From NCBI RefSeq assembly GCF_014384785.1, contig NZ_JACRSU010000001.1, positions 992,001 to 1,056,000 of the forward strand: 64,000 bases of DNA, given 5' to 3'. The DNA comes from Congzhengia minquanensis (GTDB taxonomy: Bacteria > Bacillota > Clostridia > UBA1381 > UBA9506). Positions 27,534 through 36,403 of the stretch are shown piece by piece. How positions within the stretch are numbered: position 1 is the stretch's first letter; each line of letters begins with the position of its first letter. A model generated the notes under the pieces. The model did no database searches, was not told where the DNA came from, and saw only the letters and a program-made list of their open reading frames with translations. The position numbers and the translations under genes are program-made.

Positions 27534-28153
27534 GAAATAAATCCTTTCTGCCTGCAAATTTTCTCTGAAACCTTTTCCGCCGCCTGGGGCAAAATGATCC
27601 ACTCGGCCTGCTCCATTACACGCTTTTGCAAAATTTCCGGCGTGTCGCCGTCTTCAACCTCCACGGCCTTTTGCATGATGATTTTTCCGCCGTCACACAC
27701 CTCGTTCACAAAATGAACCGTAGCCCCTGTTACCTTTACGCCGTAAGACAGCGCCGCCTCGTGAACATGCAGGCCGTAAAACCCCTTGCCGCAAAAGGAT
27801 GGGATTAAGGAGGGGTGCACATTGATAATTCTGCTTGGAAACTGCGCGGTGAAGTTTTCGCTTAAAATGCTCATAAAGCCTGCAAGCACAATAAAATCTA
27901 TCTTGTTTTCTTTCATAATTTCAGTAAGCCTTTCTTCAAAGGCCTGCTGAGAACCGCATTCTTTTTTGGTTACTGTAAAGGCCGGAATTCCGTTCTTCTC
28001 TGCTCGGGTCAGGGCATATGCCCCCGCCCTGTTGGATATCACTGCCTTTATCTCGCCGCTTTTTAAAACGCCGTTGCTTTGCGCATCAATTAAAGCCTGC
28101 AAATTGGTTCCGCCGCCGGAAACCAAAACCGCTATGTTCGCTTTTGTTAGCAT
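27530..28153 (-). CDS. purN: Phosphoribosylglycinamide formyltransferase
   Basis: Transfers formyl from 10-formyl-THF to GAR (purine step 3). 207 residues with [11 protein letters not shown] near the N-terminus, the catalytic Asn111 and His113 in [10 protein letters not shown] and Asp154 in the CDGG segment, matching the E. coli catalytic triad. It overlaps purM by 7 nt and purO by 4 nt, consistent with tight coupling. Full length. Confidence 0.96.
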   Translation of the reverse strand: MLTKANIAVLVSGGGTNLQALIDAQSNGVLKSGEIKAVISNRAGAYALTRAEKNGIPAFTVTKKECGSQQAFEERLTEIMKENKIDFIVLAGFMSILSENFTAQFPSRIINVHPSLIPSFCGKGFYGLHVHEAALSYGVKVTGATVHFVNEVCDGGKIIMQKAVEVEDGDTPEILQKRVMEQAEWIILPQAAEKVSEKICRQKGFIS

Positions 28154-29190
28154 ATGGTCACACTTTCGTCGGATGCTACAATCTCTCCGATGATGTAAGC
28201 GTCCTCACCGTTCTCCTTTAAAATTTTAAGCGCACAATCAGCGTCATCGTTAGAAACTACAACACTCATGCCAACACCCATATTATAGGTGTTAAACATA
28301 TCCCGCTCTGGAACGTTTCCTGTTTTGGCCAACAGGTCAAAAATCGGCAGAATGCGAATTGCGCTTTTTTCAATTTTTGCGCCGAAGCCTTTTGGAATAC
28401 TTCTCGGAATATTCTCATAAAATCCGCCGCCGGTAATGTGGGAAACCGCTTTTACCGTAATTTTCTCAAACAGCGCCGTCATGGGTTTTACATAAATTTT
28501 TGTAGGCGTAAGCAGGGCCTCATCCAAAGATTTCCCGCCCAGTTCCGGTAATGGCTTAGTTAAGTCGTTGTTTTCCACGTCAAAAATGCGGCGCACCAGC
28601 GAAAATCCGTTTGAATGTACGCCGGAGGACGGCAGAGCAATGATCACATCGCCCTCTTTTATGGTTTTGTTGTTTAAAATTTTCTCTTTGTCTACAACGC
28701 CCACAGAAAATCCTGCCAAATCATACTCATCTTCCGGATAAAATCCGGGCATTTCGGCAGTTTCGCCGCCGATTAACGCACAGCCGGACTGAACGCAGCC
28801 CTCTGCTACGCCCTCCACAATCTGTGCGATTTTTTCAGGATAATTTTTGCCGCAGGCAATATAATCTAAGAAAAACAGAGGTTTTGCGCCGCAGCAAATA
28901 ATGTCGTTTACACACATTGCCACGCAGTCAATTCCTACGGTGTTATGCTTGTCCTGCAAAAAGGCCATTTTCAGTTTGGTTCCCACTCCGTCCGTGCCGC
29001 TGACCAAAACGGGATTTTTTATCCCGGAAAGGTCCAATGAAAAAAGCCCTCCAAAACCGCCAATGTCAGACATTGCGTCGGCGGTCATCGTTCTTGCTAT
29101 ATGGTTTTTCATGAGCTCAACCGCTCTGTATCCAGCCGTGATGTCCACGCCGGCAGCCTTGTAGCTTTCACTCTGACTTTTTGTGTTCAT
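28147..29190 (-). CDS. purM: Phosphoribosylformylglycinamidine cyclo-ligase
   Basis: AIR synthetase, purine step 5: ATP-dependent ring closure of FGAM. 347 residues with the family N-terminus ([19 protein letters not shown]), the GVGTKLK phosphate loop, [11 protein letters not shown], and [13 protein letters not shown]. Full length and in the standard operon position between purF and purN. Confidence 0.97.
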   Translation of the reverse strand: MNTKSQSESYKAAGVDITAGYRAVELMKNHIARTMTADAMSDIGGFGGLFSLDLSGIKNPVLVSGTDGVGTKLKMAFLQDKHNTVGIDCVAMCVNDIICCGAKPLFFLDYIACGKNYPEKIAQIVEGVAEGCVQSGCALIGGETAEMPGFYPEDEYDLAGFSVGVVDKEKILNNKTIKEGDVIIALPSSGVHSNGFSLVRRIFDVENNDLTKPLPELGGKSLDEALLTPTKIYVKPMTALFEKITVKAVSHITGGGFYENIPRSIPKGFGAKIEKSAIRILPIFDLLAKTGNVPERDMFNTYNMGVGMSVVVSNDDADCALKILKENGEDAYIIGEIVASDESVTIC

Positions 29191-29217
29191 AAACGTTGTC
29201 CTTTCTTTATCTAAAAA

Positions 29218-30654
29218 TTATTTCTTTTTGCTTTCGCTGATTTTAGTTTCAAACTTGTCCTTGCAGGTAGAACAGGGCATTTCTGTGGGATAGTTTGCGT
29301 CGAAGCATGCGCTGCAATAGCCCTCGCCAAGCTTTGAGCCGATTAAAAGCGGTAAATGCTCCGTTTCTAAAAATCCCAGACTGTCCACGCCAATAATTTC
29401 TGCAATTTCTTCAACGGTGTGATTGCAGGCAATCAGCGAATCCCTGGAGGGAATGTCTGTTCCATAAAAGCAGGGGTTTAAAAACGGCGGCGCCGAAACC
29501 CGCATATGCACCTCTGTTGCGCCGGCTTCGCGAATCAGTTTAATAATTCTTGCACAGGTAGTGCCGCGCACGATGGAGTCGTCCACCAAGACAACCCGTT
29601 TTCCCTTAATGTTTTTTGAAATCACGTTTAATTTAATCCGCACCAAATCCTCCCGGGCAGACTGTCCGGGCGCAATAAATGTTCTTCCGATATATTTATT
29701 TTTAATCAGTCCAATGCCATAGGGAATTCCAGACTGTTGCGAATAGCCAATGGCCGCGTCAATGCCCGAATCCGGCACGCCAATTACAATGTCTGCGTCC
29801 GCAGGGTGTGAAAGCGCCAAGCAGTGGCCGGCCTTAAGCCGCGCGCCATGCACGCTCACGCCGTCGATAACAGAGTCTGGCCGTGCAAAGTAAATATATT
29901 CAAAAATGCAGGACCGCTTGGGGCTTTTCCCGCAGTGGTCTTTTAAGCTTTTCACGCCGTCTTTCGAAAAAACAACAATTTCACCGGGCTCAATGTCGCG
30001 AATCAGTTCCGCGCCCACAGAATCCAGCGCGCAGGTTTCCGAAGCAACAACAAAGCTTCCGTCCTCAGTTTTGCCGTAGCAAAGCGGATGAAAGCCAAAT
30101 TCGTCCCGGGCCGCAATCATTTTAGAAGGCGACATCACAACCAAAGAGTATGCACCCTTAATTTTGCACATTGCACGGTTCACCGCTTCTTCAATCGACG
30201 GTGCAGTGAGACGTTCTTTTGTGACAATATAAGAAATCACTTCGGTGTCGCTGGTGGTGTGAAAAATGGAACCCTCCAGCTCTAAATCATGCCTGAGCTC
30301 ATAAGAATTCACTAAGTTTCCGTTGTGTGCCAGCGCCATTCTGCCCTTCACATGGTTCACCACAATGGGCTGGGAGTTTAATCTGTCGTTGGTTCCCGTG
30401 GTGCCGTAGCGAACATGGCCCAAGGCCGCGTTGCCCAGGCCCAGCTTCTCAATCACCGGCTTGGTAAACACGTCGTTCACCAGGCCTAAATCCTTATAGG
30501 AATGAAACAGACCGTCGTCGTTCACTACAATGCCGCAGCTTTCCTGCCCCCTGTGCTGCAGGGCAAACAGCCCGTAGTAACAGGTGGAGGCAACGTCTTG
30601 CCTGTCCGGTGCAAAAATTCCAAATACTCCGCATTCTTCATGAAGCTTTCCCAT
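29218..30654 (-). CDS. purF: Amidophosphoribosyltransferase
   Basis: First committed purine enzyme: PRPP and glutamine to phosphoribosylamine. 478 residues. A short propeptide (MGKLHEE) precedes the Ntn nucleophile Cys8 in CGVFGIF; the glutaminase domain has GHVRYGTTG; the PRPP-binding loop is VVLVDDSIVRGTT. The Cys-rich tail (YCSACF, CSTC) resembles the Fe-S-cluster-type enzyme of Gram-positives, an oxygen-sensitive form suited to an anaerobe. Full length. Confidence 0.97.
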   Translation of the reverse strand: MGKLHEECGVFGIFAPDRQDVASTCYYGLFALQHRGQESCGIVVNDDGLFHSYKDLGLVNDVFTKPVIEKLGLGNAALGHVRYGTTGTNDRLNSQPIVVNHVKGRMALAHNGNLVNSYELRHDLELEGSIFHTTSDTEVISYIVTKERLTAPSIEEAVNRAMCKIKGAYSLVVMSPSKMIAARDEFGFHPLCYGKTEDGSFVVASETCALDSVGAELIRDIEPGEIVVFSKDGVKSLKDHCGKSPKRSCIFEYIYFARPDSVIDGVSVHGARLKAGHCLALSHPADADIVIGVPDSGIDAAIGYSQQSGIPYGIGLIKNKYIGRTFIAPGQSAREDLVRIKLNVISKNIKGKRVVLVDDSIVRGTTCARIIKLIREAGATEVHMRVSAPPFLNPCFYGTDIPSRDSLIACNHTVEEIAEIIGVDSLGFLETEHLPLLIGSKLGEGYCSACFDANYPTEMPCSTCKDKFETKISESKKK

Positions 30655-30684
30655 ACAAAATCTCCTTAAAAAAATATTTGCTGA

Positions 30685-31395
30685 TTACTCACCCAAAAGG
30701 CGTTTTAAAATTTCGTTGTAAGCGTCTTCCACGCCGCCTAAATCTCTTCTGAAACGGTCCTTGTCCAGCTTCTCCCCGCTGACAGAATCCCAGAACCGGC
30801 AGGTATCAGGCGAAATTTCGTCAGCCAGCACGATTGTGCCGTCTTCTGTTTTGCCAAATTCCAGTTTAAAGTCAATCAGTTCAATGTTTGCGTCTTTTAA
30901 ATAGTCGGTTAAAACCTGGTTCACTTTTAATGAATACTGCGCAATTAAGTCCAGTTCTTCTTTTGTGGCATATTCCATTGCTAAAATGTGATATTCGTTC
31001 ACCATGGGGTCGCCCAGCTCATCGTCTTTATAACAATATTCTAAAACCGTGCGTTTCATTTTTGTGCCTTCTTCAAGCCCTAAACGCTTCGCCAGCGAAC
31101 CTGCTGCAATGTTTCTTACAATAACCTCCAGCGGAACAATAGAAACCTTTTTCACCACGGTTTCGCGGTCAGACAATTCCTCCACAAAATGAGTGGGAAT
31201 TCCGTTTTTCTCCAAAAGCTTCATCAAATGGTTTGTTACGCGGTTGTTAATGGCGCCCTTTCCCATAATTGTGCCTTTTTTCTGGCCGTTAAAAGCGGTG
31301 GCGTCGTCTTTGTAAGATACGATGCAGAACCGTTTGTCATCTGTTGCAAATACTTTTTTTGCCTTTCCTTCATACATCTGAACTGTTTTTTCCAT
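30685..31395 (-). CDS. purC: SAICAR synthetase
   Basis: Condenses CAIR with aspartate (purine step 7). 236 residues, the normal bacterial length, with [10 protein letters not shown] at the N-terminus, the ATP-binding [10 protein letters not shown] and the signature [20 protein letters not shown] just before SPDTCRFWD. It lies 15 nt after purE. Confidence 0.97.
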   Translation of the reverse strand: MEKTVQMYEGKAKKVFATDDKRFCIVSYKDDATAFNGQKKGTIMGKGAINNRVTNHLMKLLEKNGIPTHFVEELSDRETVVKKVSIVPLEVIVRNIAAGSLAKRLGLEEGTKMKRTVLEYCYKDDELGDPMVNEYHILAMEYATKEELDLIAQYSLKVNQVLTDYLKDANIELIDFKLEFGKTEDGTIVLADEISPDTCRFWDSVSGEKLDKDRFRRDLGGVEDAYNEILKRLLGE

Positions 31396-31410
31396 GTCTA
31401 TCTTCCTCCG

Positions 31411-31905
31411 TTAGTTTTGATATTCTTTTTCGATGGCCGCATTTTTCTCTAAAACCTTTTTTGCATTTTCCTCACGGCTTTTTAAAAGCTTGTCCGCAAG
31501 GGCTTTGTCTTCAACGCTTAAAATTTGAACGGCCAAAAGCGCCGCGTTCTGTGCGCCGTCAATGGCAACGGTGGCAACCGGAATTCCGCCGGGCATCTGG
31601 ACGGTGGAAAGCAGGGCGTCAAGTCCGTCTAAAGTTGAAGATTTTACCGGAATTCCAATAACCGGAAGCGTCGTATTTGCAGCAATTGCGCCTGCCAGGT
31701 GCGCCGCCTTTCCTGCTGCGGCAATGATTGCACCAAAACCTTTCTCTCTTGCAGAAAGGGAAAAATCTCTTGCCTCTACCGGGGTTCTGTGTGCAGAAAA
31801 CACATGCACTTCAAAGGGTACGCCAAAATTTTTTAACGTGTCTATCGCCTTAGACACCACGGGCAAATCGCTGTCGCTGCCCATAATCACTGCAACTTTT
31901 TTCAT
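31411..31905 (-). CDS. purE: N5-carboxyaminoimidazole ribonucleotide mutase
   Basis: Class I PurE, 164 residues, interconverting N5-CAIR and CAIR. GSDSDLP at residues 9-15 and SAHRTP with His39 are the substrate-binding motifs. ATG at 31905 has AAGGAGG 8 nt upstream; a longer in-frame reading runs back through the riboswitch and is not credible. No purK follows, so either CO2 is used directly or purK lies elsewhere. First gene of the operon. Confidence 0.95.
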   Translation of the reverse strand: MKKVAVIMGSDSDLPVVSKAIDTLKNFGVPFEVHVFSAHRTPVEARDFSLSAREKGFGAIIAAAGKAAHLAGAIAANTTLPVIGIPVKSSTLDGLDALLSTVQMPGGIPVATVAIDGAQNAALLAVQILSVEDKALADKLLKSREENAKKVLEKNAAIEKEYQN

Positions 31906-31939
31906 AACCAACTGCCTCCTTGCAATTTTGCTTTTAAAA

Positions 31940-31979
31940 GTAAACAGGGCGGTCCTATCTGTTTCGGATAGGACTGCCC
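31940..31979 (-). terminator. Riboswitch-controlled intrinsic terminator in the purE leader
   Basis: On the minus strand GGGCAGTCCTATC and GATAGGACCGCCC form a 13-pair stem (one G-T) with loop CGAAACA, followed by TGTTTACTTTTA. The first strand begins inside the conserved 3' segment of the ZTP aptamer, so aptamer folding and this hairpin compete. Confidence 0.75.
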
Positions 31980-32048
31980 AGACGGTCGACAAAAAATATT
32001 GTTTTTTGCTCCCCTGTGGTAGTCCACGCTCCGTCAGTTGCAAAAAAC
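31976..32048 (-). ncRNA. ZTP (pfl) riboswitch upstream of the purine operon
   Basis: The leader holds the two conserved blocks of the ZTP/ZMP-sensing pfl RNA. GUGGACUACCACAGGGGAGC is the hairpin-plus-junction of the first subdomain, enclosed by a helix of GUUUUUUGC with GCAAAAAAC. CCGUCUGGGC is the 3' pseudoknot-forming hairpin segment, reached through an A/U-rich linker. Known pfl riboswitches bind ZTP or ZMP (AICAR), which accumulate when 10-formyl-THF is scarce, and turn on purine and one-carbon genes. Here the 3' block overlaps a terminator stem, so ligand binding should allow readthrough into purE. Identification is by recognised consensus, not a covariance search. Confidence 0.85.
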
Positions 32049-32110
32049 CGCTCCTTTTTTATACATAAATAAACGAATTATTCATAAATAAAACAAAATC
32101 TAACATTATC

Positions 32111-32139
32111 ATTTTAACACTCAGAAAGGCCTGTGTCAA
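32111..32139 (-). promoter_or_regulatory. Promoter of the purine operon
   Basis: Minus-strand TTGACA (32134-32139), 17 bp, TAAAAT (32111-32116). The transcript would start near 32104 and carry a leader of about 200 nt containing the ZTP riboswitch. Confidence 0.8.
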
Positions 32140-32214
32140 GGCGAATTAAAAAAATCAGAGAGTATGACAATTGGCTTTATTCGATACCGTCTTTTTATAG
32201 TAATTTTAAATAAT

Positions 32215-33045
32215 CTATCTTCCGAAAACTTCCTTTATCCTCTCTGTAATCCGGTTTAAATCCTTTTCCTTCACTTCCTCTAACAGCAACGGAATGTACG
32301 GCTTTTTATCATTTAATAATTTTGCTAAAAATGCATAGTCCAGCTCGCCTTCTGTAGGCAGGGCATATTTTAAAGCGCCGTTTTCCACCGTAAAATCCTT
32401 TAAATGCACCACCGCAATGCGGTCGCCATAGAGGTCAAAAGCCGTTTGAAAAATTTCCCGCTGATTTTTGTAATTGGAATCATCTAAATAATTTACCGGG
32501 TCAAAAATGACAAAGATATTGGGCATATTAAGGTCGTCTAACATGCGCTCCATGGTTTGCGGCGAATGAATGGTAAAGATGCTCACCGCCTCAATTCCAA
32601 TACACACGCCCAAATCCCGGGCATATTCTGCCAGTTCCCGCATAACAGACAGAAAATCCTGATAGTTCTCCTCCGAACGGTTTTTTTCGTGAAAGCTTCC
32701 GTCTAAATTTACAGAGCCGGTTTCCGTTCCTATCATGTCTGCACCCAAAAACTTTGCATATTTTATGTGCTCTTTAAACCGGTTTACCTGAACCTGCCGC
32801 TCTTGTTTGTCCGGGCAAACCGGATTAATGTAACACCCCAAAACGGATATGCTGATGTTATTTTTATCCAGCGCCTGCTTAATTTTTCGTGCTAAGCCCG
32901 GCGAGAACGCCCCGTCTTTTAAGCCTAAATTCGTAATCGATTTAAACAGCGCAAGCTGAATGGTGTGCTTGTCAAACTGCGCAAGCTTCTCCGACAACAC
33001 CTCAATGTCGCCATATTCTAAATCGTGTGCTCTCATTCCTATCAT
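32215..33045 (-). CDS. Sugar phosphate isomerase/epimerase-like TIM-barrel protein
   Basis: 276 residues of the xylose-isomerase-like (AP endonuclease 2) TIM-barrel family. Metal-site segments typical of the family are visible: IGIEAVS (glutamate), IFVIFDPVNYLDD (Asp), VVHLKDFTVENG (His, Asp) and LLLEEV (final Glu). Substrate unknown. AAAGGAAG precedes the ATG. It lies 17 nt downstream of the sigK 3' segment on the same strand; after excision of the element it could be transcribed with sigK. No strong promoter of its own was seen. Confidence 0.8.
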   Translation of the reverse strand: MIGMRAHDLEYGDIEVLSEKLAQFDKHTIQLALFKSITNLGLKDGAFSPGLARKIKQALDKNNISISVLGCYINPVCPDKQERQVQVNRFKEHIKYAKFLGADMIGTETGSVNLDGSFHEKNRSEENYQDFLSVMRELAEYARDLGVCIGIEAVSIFTIHSPQTMERMLDDLNMPNIFVIFDPVNYLDDSNYKNQREIFQTAFDLYGDRIAVVHLKDFTVENGALKYALPTEGELDYAFLAKLLNDKKPYIPLLLEEVKEKDLNRITERIKEVFGR

Positions 33046-33062
33046 TTGTAATCAACTTCCTT

Positions 33063-33425
33063 TCATTTACATTCGTCAAAACATTTTGCCAAAGCGCCCA
33101 GCGCCTTTTTTTCAATTCTGGACACATAAGACCTGGATATTTTCATCTTTCTCGCAATCTCCTGCTGGGTATATGCCCGTTCCCCTAGTCCATACCGCTT
33201 AATAATAATTTCCTGTTCCCGGGGCGTAAGGCATTTATCCATGTAAGCGCACAGCTTTCTAATGTCAAGATCGGTGCCGACACGGTCTGCAATTTCTTCG
33301 TCGTCAGAGGGTAAAATGTCCATAAACGTCACTTCGTTGCCGTCTGTGTCGTGGCCCAAACATTCATTCAGCGAGATTTCCTGCTTCAGCTTTTTCCCAG
33401 CCCGCACCGTCATTAAGATTTCATT
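33063..33425 (-). CDS. sigK: sigK 3' segment (sigmaK regions 3-4), separated from its 5' half
   Basis: 120 codons plus stop, beginning AAT GAA ATC (NEI). They encode the C-terminal half of sporulation sigmaK: region 3, then region 4 with LTPREQEIIIKRYGL and the helix-turn-helix TQQEIARKMKISRSYVSRIEK. It has no start codon of its own at the boundary. Its reading frame joins exactly to the 5' segment at 42790-43133 when the intervening DNA is removed across the AAA shared at 33424-33426 and 42790-42792. The joined protein is 234 residues, matching Bacillus subtilis sigmaK in organisation and in the split point CIE/NEI. It is not a decayed pseudogene; both halves are intact. Confidence 0.93.
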   Translation of the reverse strand, partial: NEILMTVRAGKKLKQEISLNECLGHDTDGNEVTFMDILPSDDEEIADRVGTDLDIRKLCAYMDKCLTPREQEIIIKRYGLGERAYTQQEIARKMKISRSYVSRIEKKALGALAKCFDECK

Positions 33426-33431
33426 TGCTAC
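33420..33431 (-). other. Right attachment site (element end beside sigK 3' segment)
   Basis: Minus-strand GTAGC-AAA-TGAA. AAA (33424-33426) is the only sequence shared with the other end. It is also the last codon (Lys569) of the recombinase gene, and the recombinase stop codon TGA comes from the sigK side. Confidence 0.8.
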
Positions 33432-35130
33432 CCCCTCCCAACGGCTCTGTTTCCGCTTCATTGGGGAGTTCGATTTCATCTTCATTTGCACCGAACAGAT
33501 AGACATGGACGTTTTCCCCGTCCCACACGATTTTCTTGATAAAATTCCGCAGGGCCATGCGCTTTTGCTCTACCGTCATGGTATCGAAGGAGGAGGCAAA
33601 CGAGGCCAGCAATTCCCGCAATATATCAAATTCTTCATCGGACAATACATTTTCTTTCGTGAGGCTTTCCAATTCTTCCATGCTCTTTTTAATGAATTTG
33701 TTCTTTTCGTGCAGTTCGTTGATTTGGTCGGTAATGTATCCGTTTGCGGCTGTGCCTTCCGTTTCTGCCAATTTGGAAACAAGGGCTTTGATTTCTTTTT
33801 CATTGTCAGACAGAGTTGCTTTGAGATTTTCCATTCGTTTATCATATTCACTTGTGTTGGCTGTGATGGACTTTTTCGCTTCCTCCAACTGCTTCACAAA
33901 TTCTGAACTGTTTTCAGACAATTTCTTGACTTCCTCACAGATTGCCCGGTCAAGCACATTCCCGTTGGGATTTTTCATATCACATTCCTGCATCCGGCTT
34001 TTCTCTTTCATCTCACACAGATAGGAATACCGTTTTTCGCCTTCGGCATAGTCGGTATTATACACCTTCGGACGCATATAGCTCCCGCAATGTCCGCACC
34101 GGAGCAATCCCGACAGCAGCGCCATATTGCTTTTTGGCTTCCGATACGCTTTTGAAGCATTTTGTCCTAAGTAATTTTGCACCATTACCCACTCCTTTCC
34201 CGAAATCACGCCTTTGTGCTTTCCAACCGCGATAATCCATTCGTCCATATCCCGGAACTGATTGGCTTTGCCCGCTTTCTGGACAGTTTTGTTGTAGGCC
34301 ATGATTCCATGTTTGCCGTCAAATTCCGCTTTATCGGCGTACAACTCCACACCTAAATCCTCATAGTATTTCCATGCGTCCTTATCCGCTATCATGTAGA
34401 CGGGGTTTTGCAGTATCGCTTTGATGGAAAACCGGGTGAAATCCTTTCCCATCTTTGTTTTGAGATGGTTTTGTATCAGATAGGTTTCCACCTTCGTCAG
34501 ACTGTTCATTTCGAGGAAACGGCTGTAAATCGTCTTCACAAGCTCCATTTCGTCCTGCACAATGTCTAACTTGTAGGCACTTCGCTTCTTGCCGTCAACC
34601 GTTATCTTTTGTACCTGGGTGGATTTGTAGCCCGTTGGCGTGTTGCCGCCCAGCCACCGTCCCGTCTTTGCCAGCTCGTGCATATTGTCCCGGATACGTT
34701 CCGCTATGGTTTCCCGCTCCAACTGGGAGAACACCGAAGCAATATACATCATAGCACGGCCGAGAGAGGACTCCGTATCAAATTTTTCCTTGATGGACTC
34801 AAATGAGATTTCCAAATCACTGAACTCGTCAATCAGTTTTGCAAAATCCCCGATATTACGGCTGATACGGTCCAACCGATAACAGATGATAACGCTGAAT
34901 TTCTTTTTCCTTGCGTCCTCCATCATCTTTTTGAATTGGGGACGTTCGGTGTTTCCGCCGGAAAATCCCTCGTCCTCATAAATCAATATGCTGTCCTCTG
35001 GAGTATCAGGGTAGTTGACGTCTATGTACTTCTTACACAGTTCTATCTGGTTTTCAATGCTTTCGCCCTTGCCTGTAAATCTGGATTTCCGGGAGTATAT
35101 GGCGATTGCAGGACTTTTTTGCTCTTTCAT
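33421..35130 (-). CDS. Large serine recombinase (SpoIVCA-like sigK-element integrase/excisionase)
   Basis: 569 residues. The N-terminal resolvase domain has the catalytic Ser13 in IYSRKSRF and IICYRLDRISRN. The central recombinase domain follows (GGNTPTGYKS...), then a zinc ribbon (LRCGHCGSYMRP...CEMKEK...CDMKN) and a long coiled-coil-rich C-terminus, the layout of large serine recombinases. It lies at the sigK 3' boundary, which strongly implies it excises the element to rebuild sigK, as SpoIVCA does in Bacillus. AAGGGG precedes ATG. Its stop codon is formed by flanking sigK DNA. Its promoter looks vegetative, so excision timing probably depends on an accessory factor. Confidence 0.93.
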   Translation of the reverse strand: MKEQKSPAIAIYSRKSRFTGKGESIENQIELCKKYIDVNYPDTPEDSILIYEDEGFSGGNTERPQFKKMMEDARKKKFSVIICYRLDRISRNIGDFAKLIDEFSDLEISFESIKEKFDTESSLGRAMMYIASVFSQLERETIAERIRDNMHELAKTGRWLGGNTPTGYKSTQVQKITVDGKKRSAYKLDIVQDEMELVKTIYSRFLEMNSLTKVETYLIQNHLKTKMGKDFTRFSIKAILQNPVYMIADKDAWKYYEDLGVELYADKAEFDGKHGIMAYNKTVQKAGKANQFRDMDEWIIAVGKHKGVISGKEWVMVQNYLGQNASKAYRKPKSNMALLSGLLRCGHCGSYMRPKVYNTDYAEGEKRYSYLCEMKEKSRMQECDMKNPNGNVLDRAICEEVKKLSENSSEFVKQLEEAKKSITANTSEYDKRMENLKATLSDNEKEIKALVSKLAETEGTAANGYITDQINELHEKNKFIKKSMEELESLTKENVLSDEEFDILRELLASFASSFDTMTVEQKRMALRNFIKKIVWDGENVHVYLFGANEDEIELPNEAETEPLGGGSK

Positions 35131-35192
35131 ATTCTATCCCCTTACCTTATGTGATGTTATTATTTCTAACCATACATAATGGCTCTATTCTT

Positions 35193-35221
35193 ATTATAGC
35201 AAATAATTTGAGAAAAAGCAA
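35193..35221 (-). promoter_or_regulatory. Promoter of the recombinase gene
   Basis: Minus-strand TTGCTT (35216-35221), 17 bp, TATAAT (35193-35198), 63 bp before the start codon. It resembles sigmaA promoters; no convincing sigmaE consensus was found here. Confidence 0.6.
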
Positions 35222-35243
35222 AAACTTTTTTACGAATTCGCAT

Positions 35244-35285
35244 AAAAAATGCCACTTACAACCATTGAATACGGTCATAAGCGGC
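35244..35285 (-). terminator. Terminator between the 63-residue gene and the recombinase gene
   Basis: Minus-strand GCCGCTTATGACC pairs with GGTTGTAAGTGGC (several G-T pairs), followed by ATTTTTTATG. It separates the small upstream gene from the recombinase promoter. Confidence 0.7.
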
Positions 35286-35308
35286 TTAAAGCAAGGGGAA
35301 TATAGGTT

Positions 35309-35500
35309 TTATAGCATTTCTTTGATAGACATTACTTTGCGGCGACAGGCTTCCACATCATAGGAAATAGCTTCACTCAACTCTGTATCAATTTTGAGAT
35401 AAGTCTTTATCTGGCCGAATGACGCTAATATACTGTCAAGCTCTTTGCTGACAACACTTTTCGCCTGTTCCACCGGGGCTTCTTCCATAATTGGTATCAT
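35309..35500 (-). CDS. Small acidic protein of unknown function, candidate excision accessory factor
   Basis: 63 residues, unrecognised, predicted mainly helical (VEQAKSVVSKELDSILASF). ATG at 35500 is chosen because AAGGAGAG lies 8 nt upstream; an earlier ATG would place that site inside the gene. It is a self-contained unit with terminators on both sides, immediately upstream of the recombinase gene. Recombination directionality factors of large serine recombinases are typically small, unrelated proteins encoded near the recombinase (SprB of SP-beta; a small skinCd protein in C. difficile), so this is the best-placed candidate, but nothing in the sequence proves that role. Confidence 0.55.
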   Translation of the reverse strand: MIPIMEEAPVEQAKSVVSKELDSILASFGQIKTYLKIDTELSEAISYDVEACRRKVMSIKEML

Positions 35501-35569
35501 ATCAATATCTCTCCTTTCCTTCATAACTTCACTTATTCAGGCAGAGAATGTGTATCTTTTATGAAAATA

Positions 35570-35598
35570 GTAAAAGTGCCCTGCACTTGGCAAGGCAC
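35570..35598 (-). terminator. Terminator of the GRAM/membrane-protein operon
   Basis: Minus-strand GTGCC-T-TGC-CAAGT-GCA-G-GGCAC hairpin followed by TTTTACTATTTT. The surrounding 196-bp gap (35501-35696) contains no other recognisable feature. Confidence 0.6.
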
Positions 35599-35696
35599 CT
35601 GTTATGATGTTATTCCCGTTTATTTTGTCCTGTAGACGTTGATTTTTTATTTTGCGGACAAGGGGGTAGGTGATTACTGCAACCCTGCTTAACCGA

Positions 35697-36383
35697 CTAA
35701 TTTAATTTTTCCATTGCGGAGTAAAATCCACCCAATACAGCGTCTAACAATGCTTCGTCCGGCTGTGCTTCCCAACGCCCGCCGTTCTTTACAACAGAAA
35801 TTTCTACTGTGTTGGTAACGGTTCCATGTTTCTTTTGCATGGATTCCAGTAATAATTCCTGCATGAGTTCATCTTCGCTTGCAGCAGAGTTTTTTGAGGC
35901 CAACTTTTTATCAATCATGCCGGTCATGACTTCTTTTAAAACTTCGGACATATCCATTGCCGTTATTTCAACTGTAACAACTGCGCTTTCTTCATCCTCT
36001 TGTGTAGTTGACACTATTTTATATTTCAGATTGTCCAAAATCGGCTGTAGGATTTTTGTTTCCTCGGTTGGCTGTGTGCCCATCTGCTCCGCAATCGTTT
36101 CTACTGACTGATATGTATGGAACATGTTCTTCACTGCGTTTTCCGGCGACAGGCTGAGTTTTCCTACCACTTTTGAAATGCCAACAGCAACAAACAATAT
36201 AAGAATAACAGCAACAACGGATATGGCAATCCATTTCACTTTCTTTTTGTTGAGTTTCTGCATACCTTCCTGGCCTGTCTGCTTTATTTCATCTATCTTT
36301 GCTTTATAGTCATAACTTTTGGCTTCCTCTAATTTTTCCATGCTTTTGTTCTTCATGGTATCAAATTTATTTTTATAATCCAT
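35697..36383 (-). CDS. Single-pass membrane protein with extracytoplasmic domain
   Basis: 228 residues. A charged cytoplasmic N-terminal stretch rich in Lys/Glu (about 1-50, coiled-coil-like) is followed by one transmembrane helix (WIAISVVAVILILFVAVGI, about 51-73). The external domain begins LSPENAVKNMFHTYQSVET and resembles the small NTF2-like domains (DUF4878/DUF5105 type) found in Gram-positive lipoproteins. ATG at 36383 has AAGGGGGATAATAAA upstream. Last gene of a three-gene operon in the sigK element, 20 nt after the GRAM-domain gene. Function unknown. Confidence 0.6.
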   Translation of the reverse strand: MDYKNKFDTMKNKSMEKLEEAKSYDYKAKIDEIKQTGQEGMQKLNKKKVKWIAISVVAVILILFVAVGISKVVGKLSLSPENAVKNMFHTYQSVETIAEQMGTQPTEETKILQPILDNLKYKIVSTTQEDEESAVVTVEITAMDMSEVLKEVMTGMIDKKLASKNSAASEDELMQELLLESMQKKHGTVTNTVEISVVKNGGRWEAQPDEALLDAVLGGFYSAMEKLN

Positions 36384-36403
36384 TTTATTATCCCCCTTTT
36401 TAA

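Noticed and set aside
35650..35670. Second att-like sequence (AGGGGGTAGG) inside the element
   Set aside because: It shares only a G-run and TAG with the right end and lacks the AAATG that follows; probably chance.
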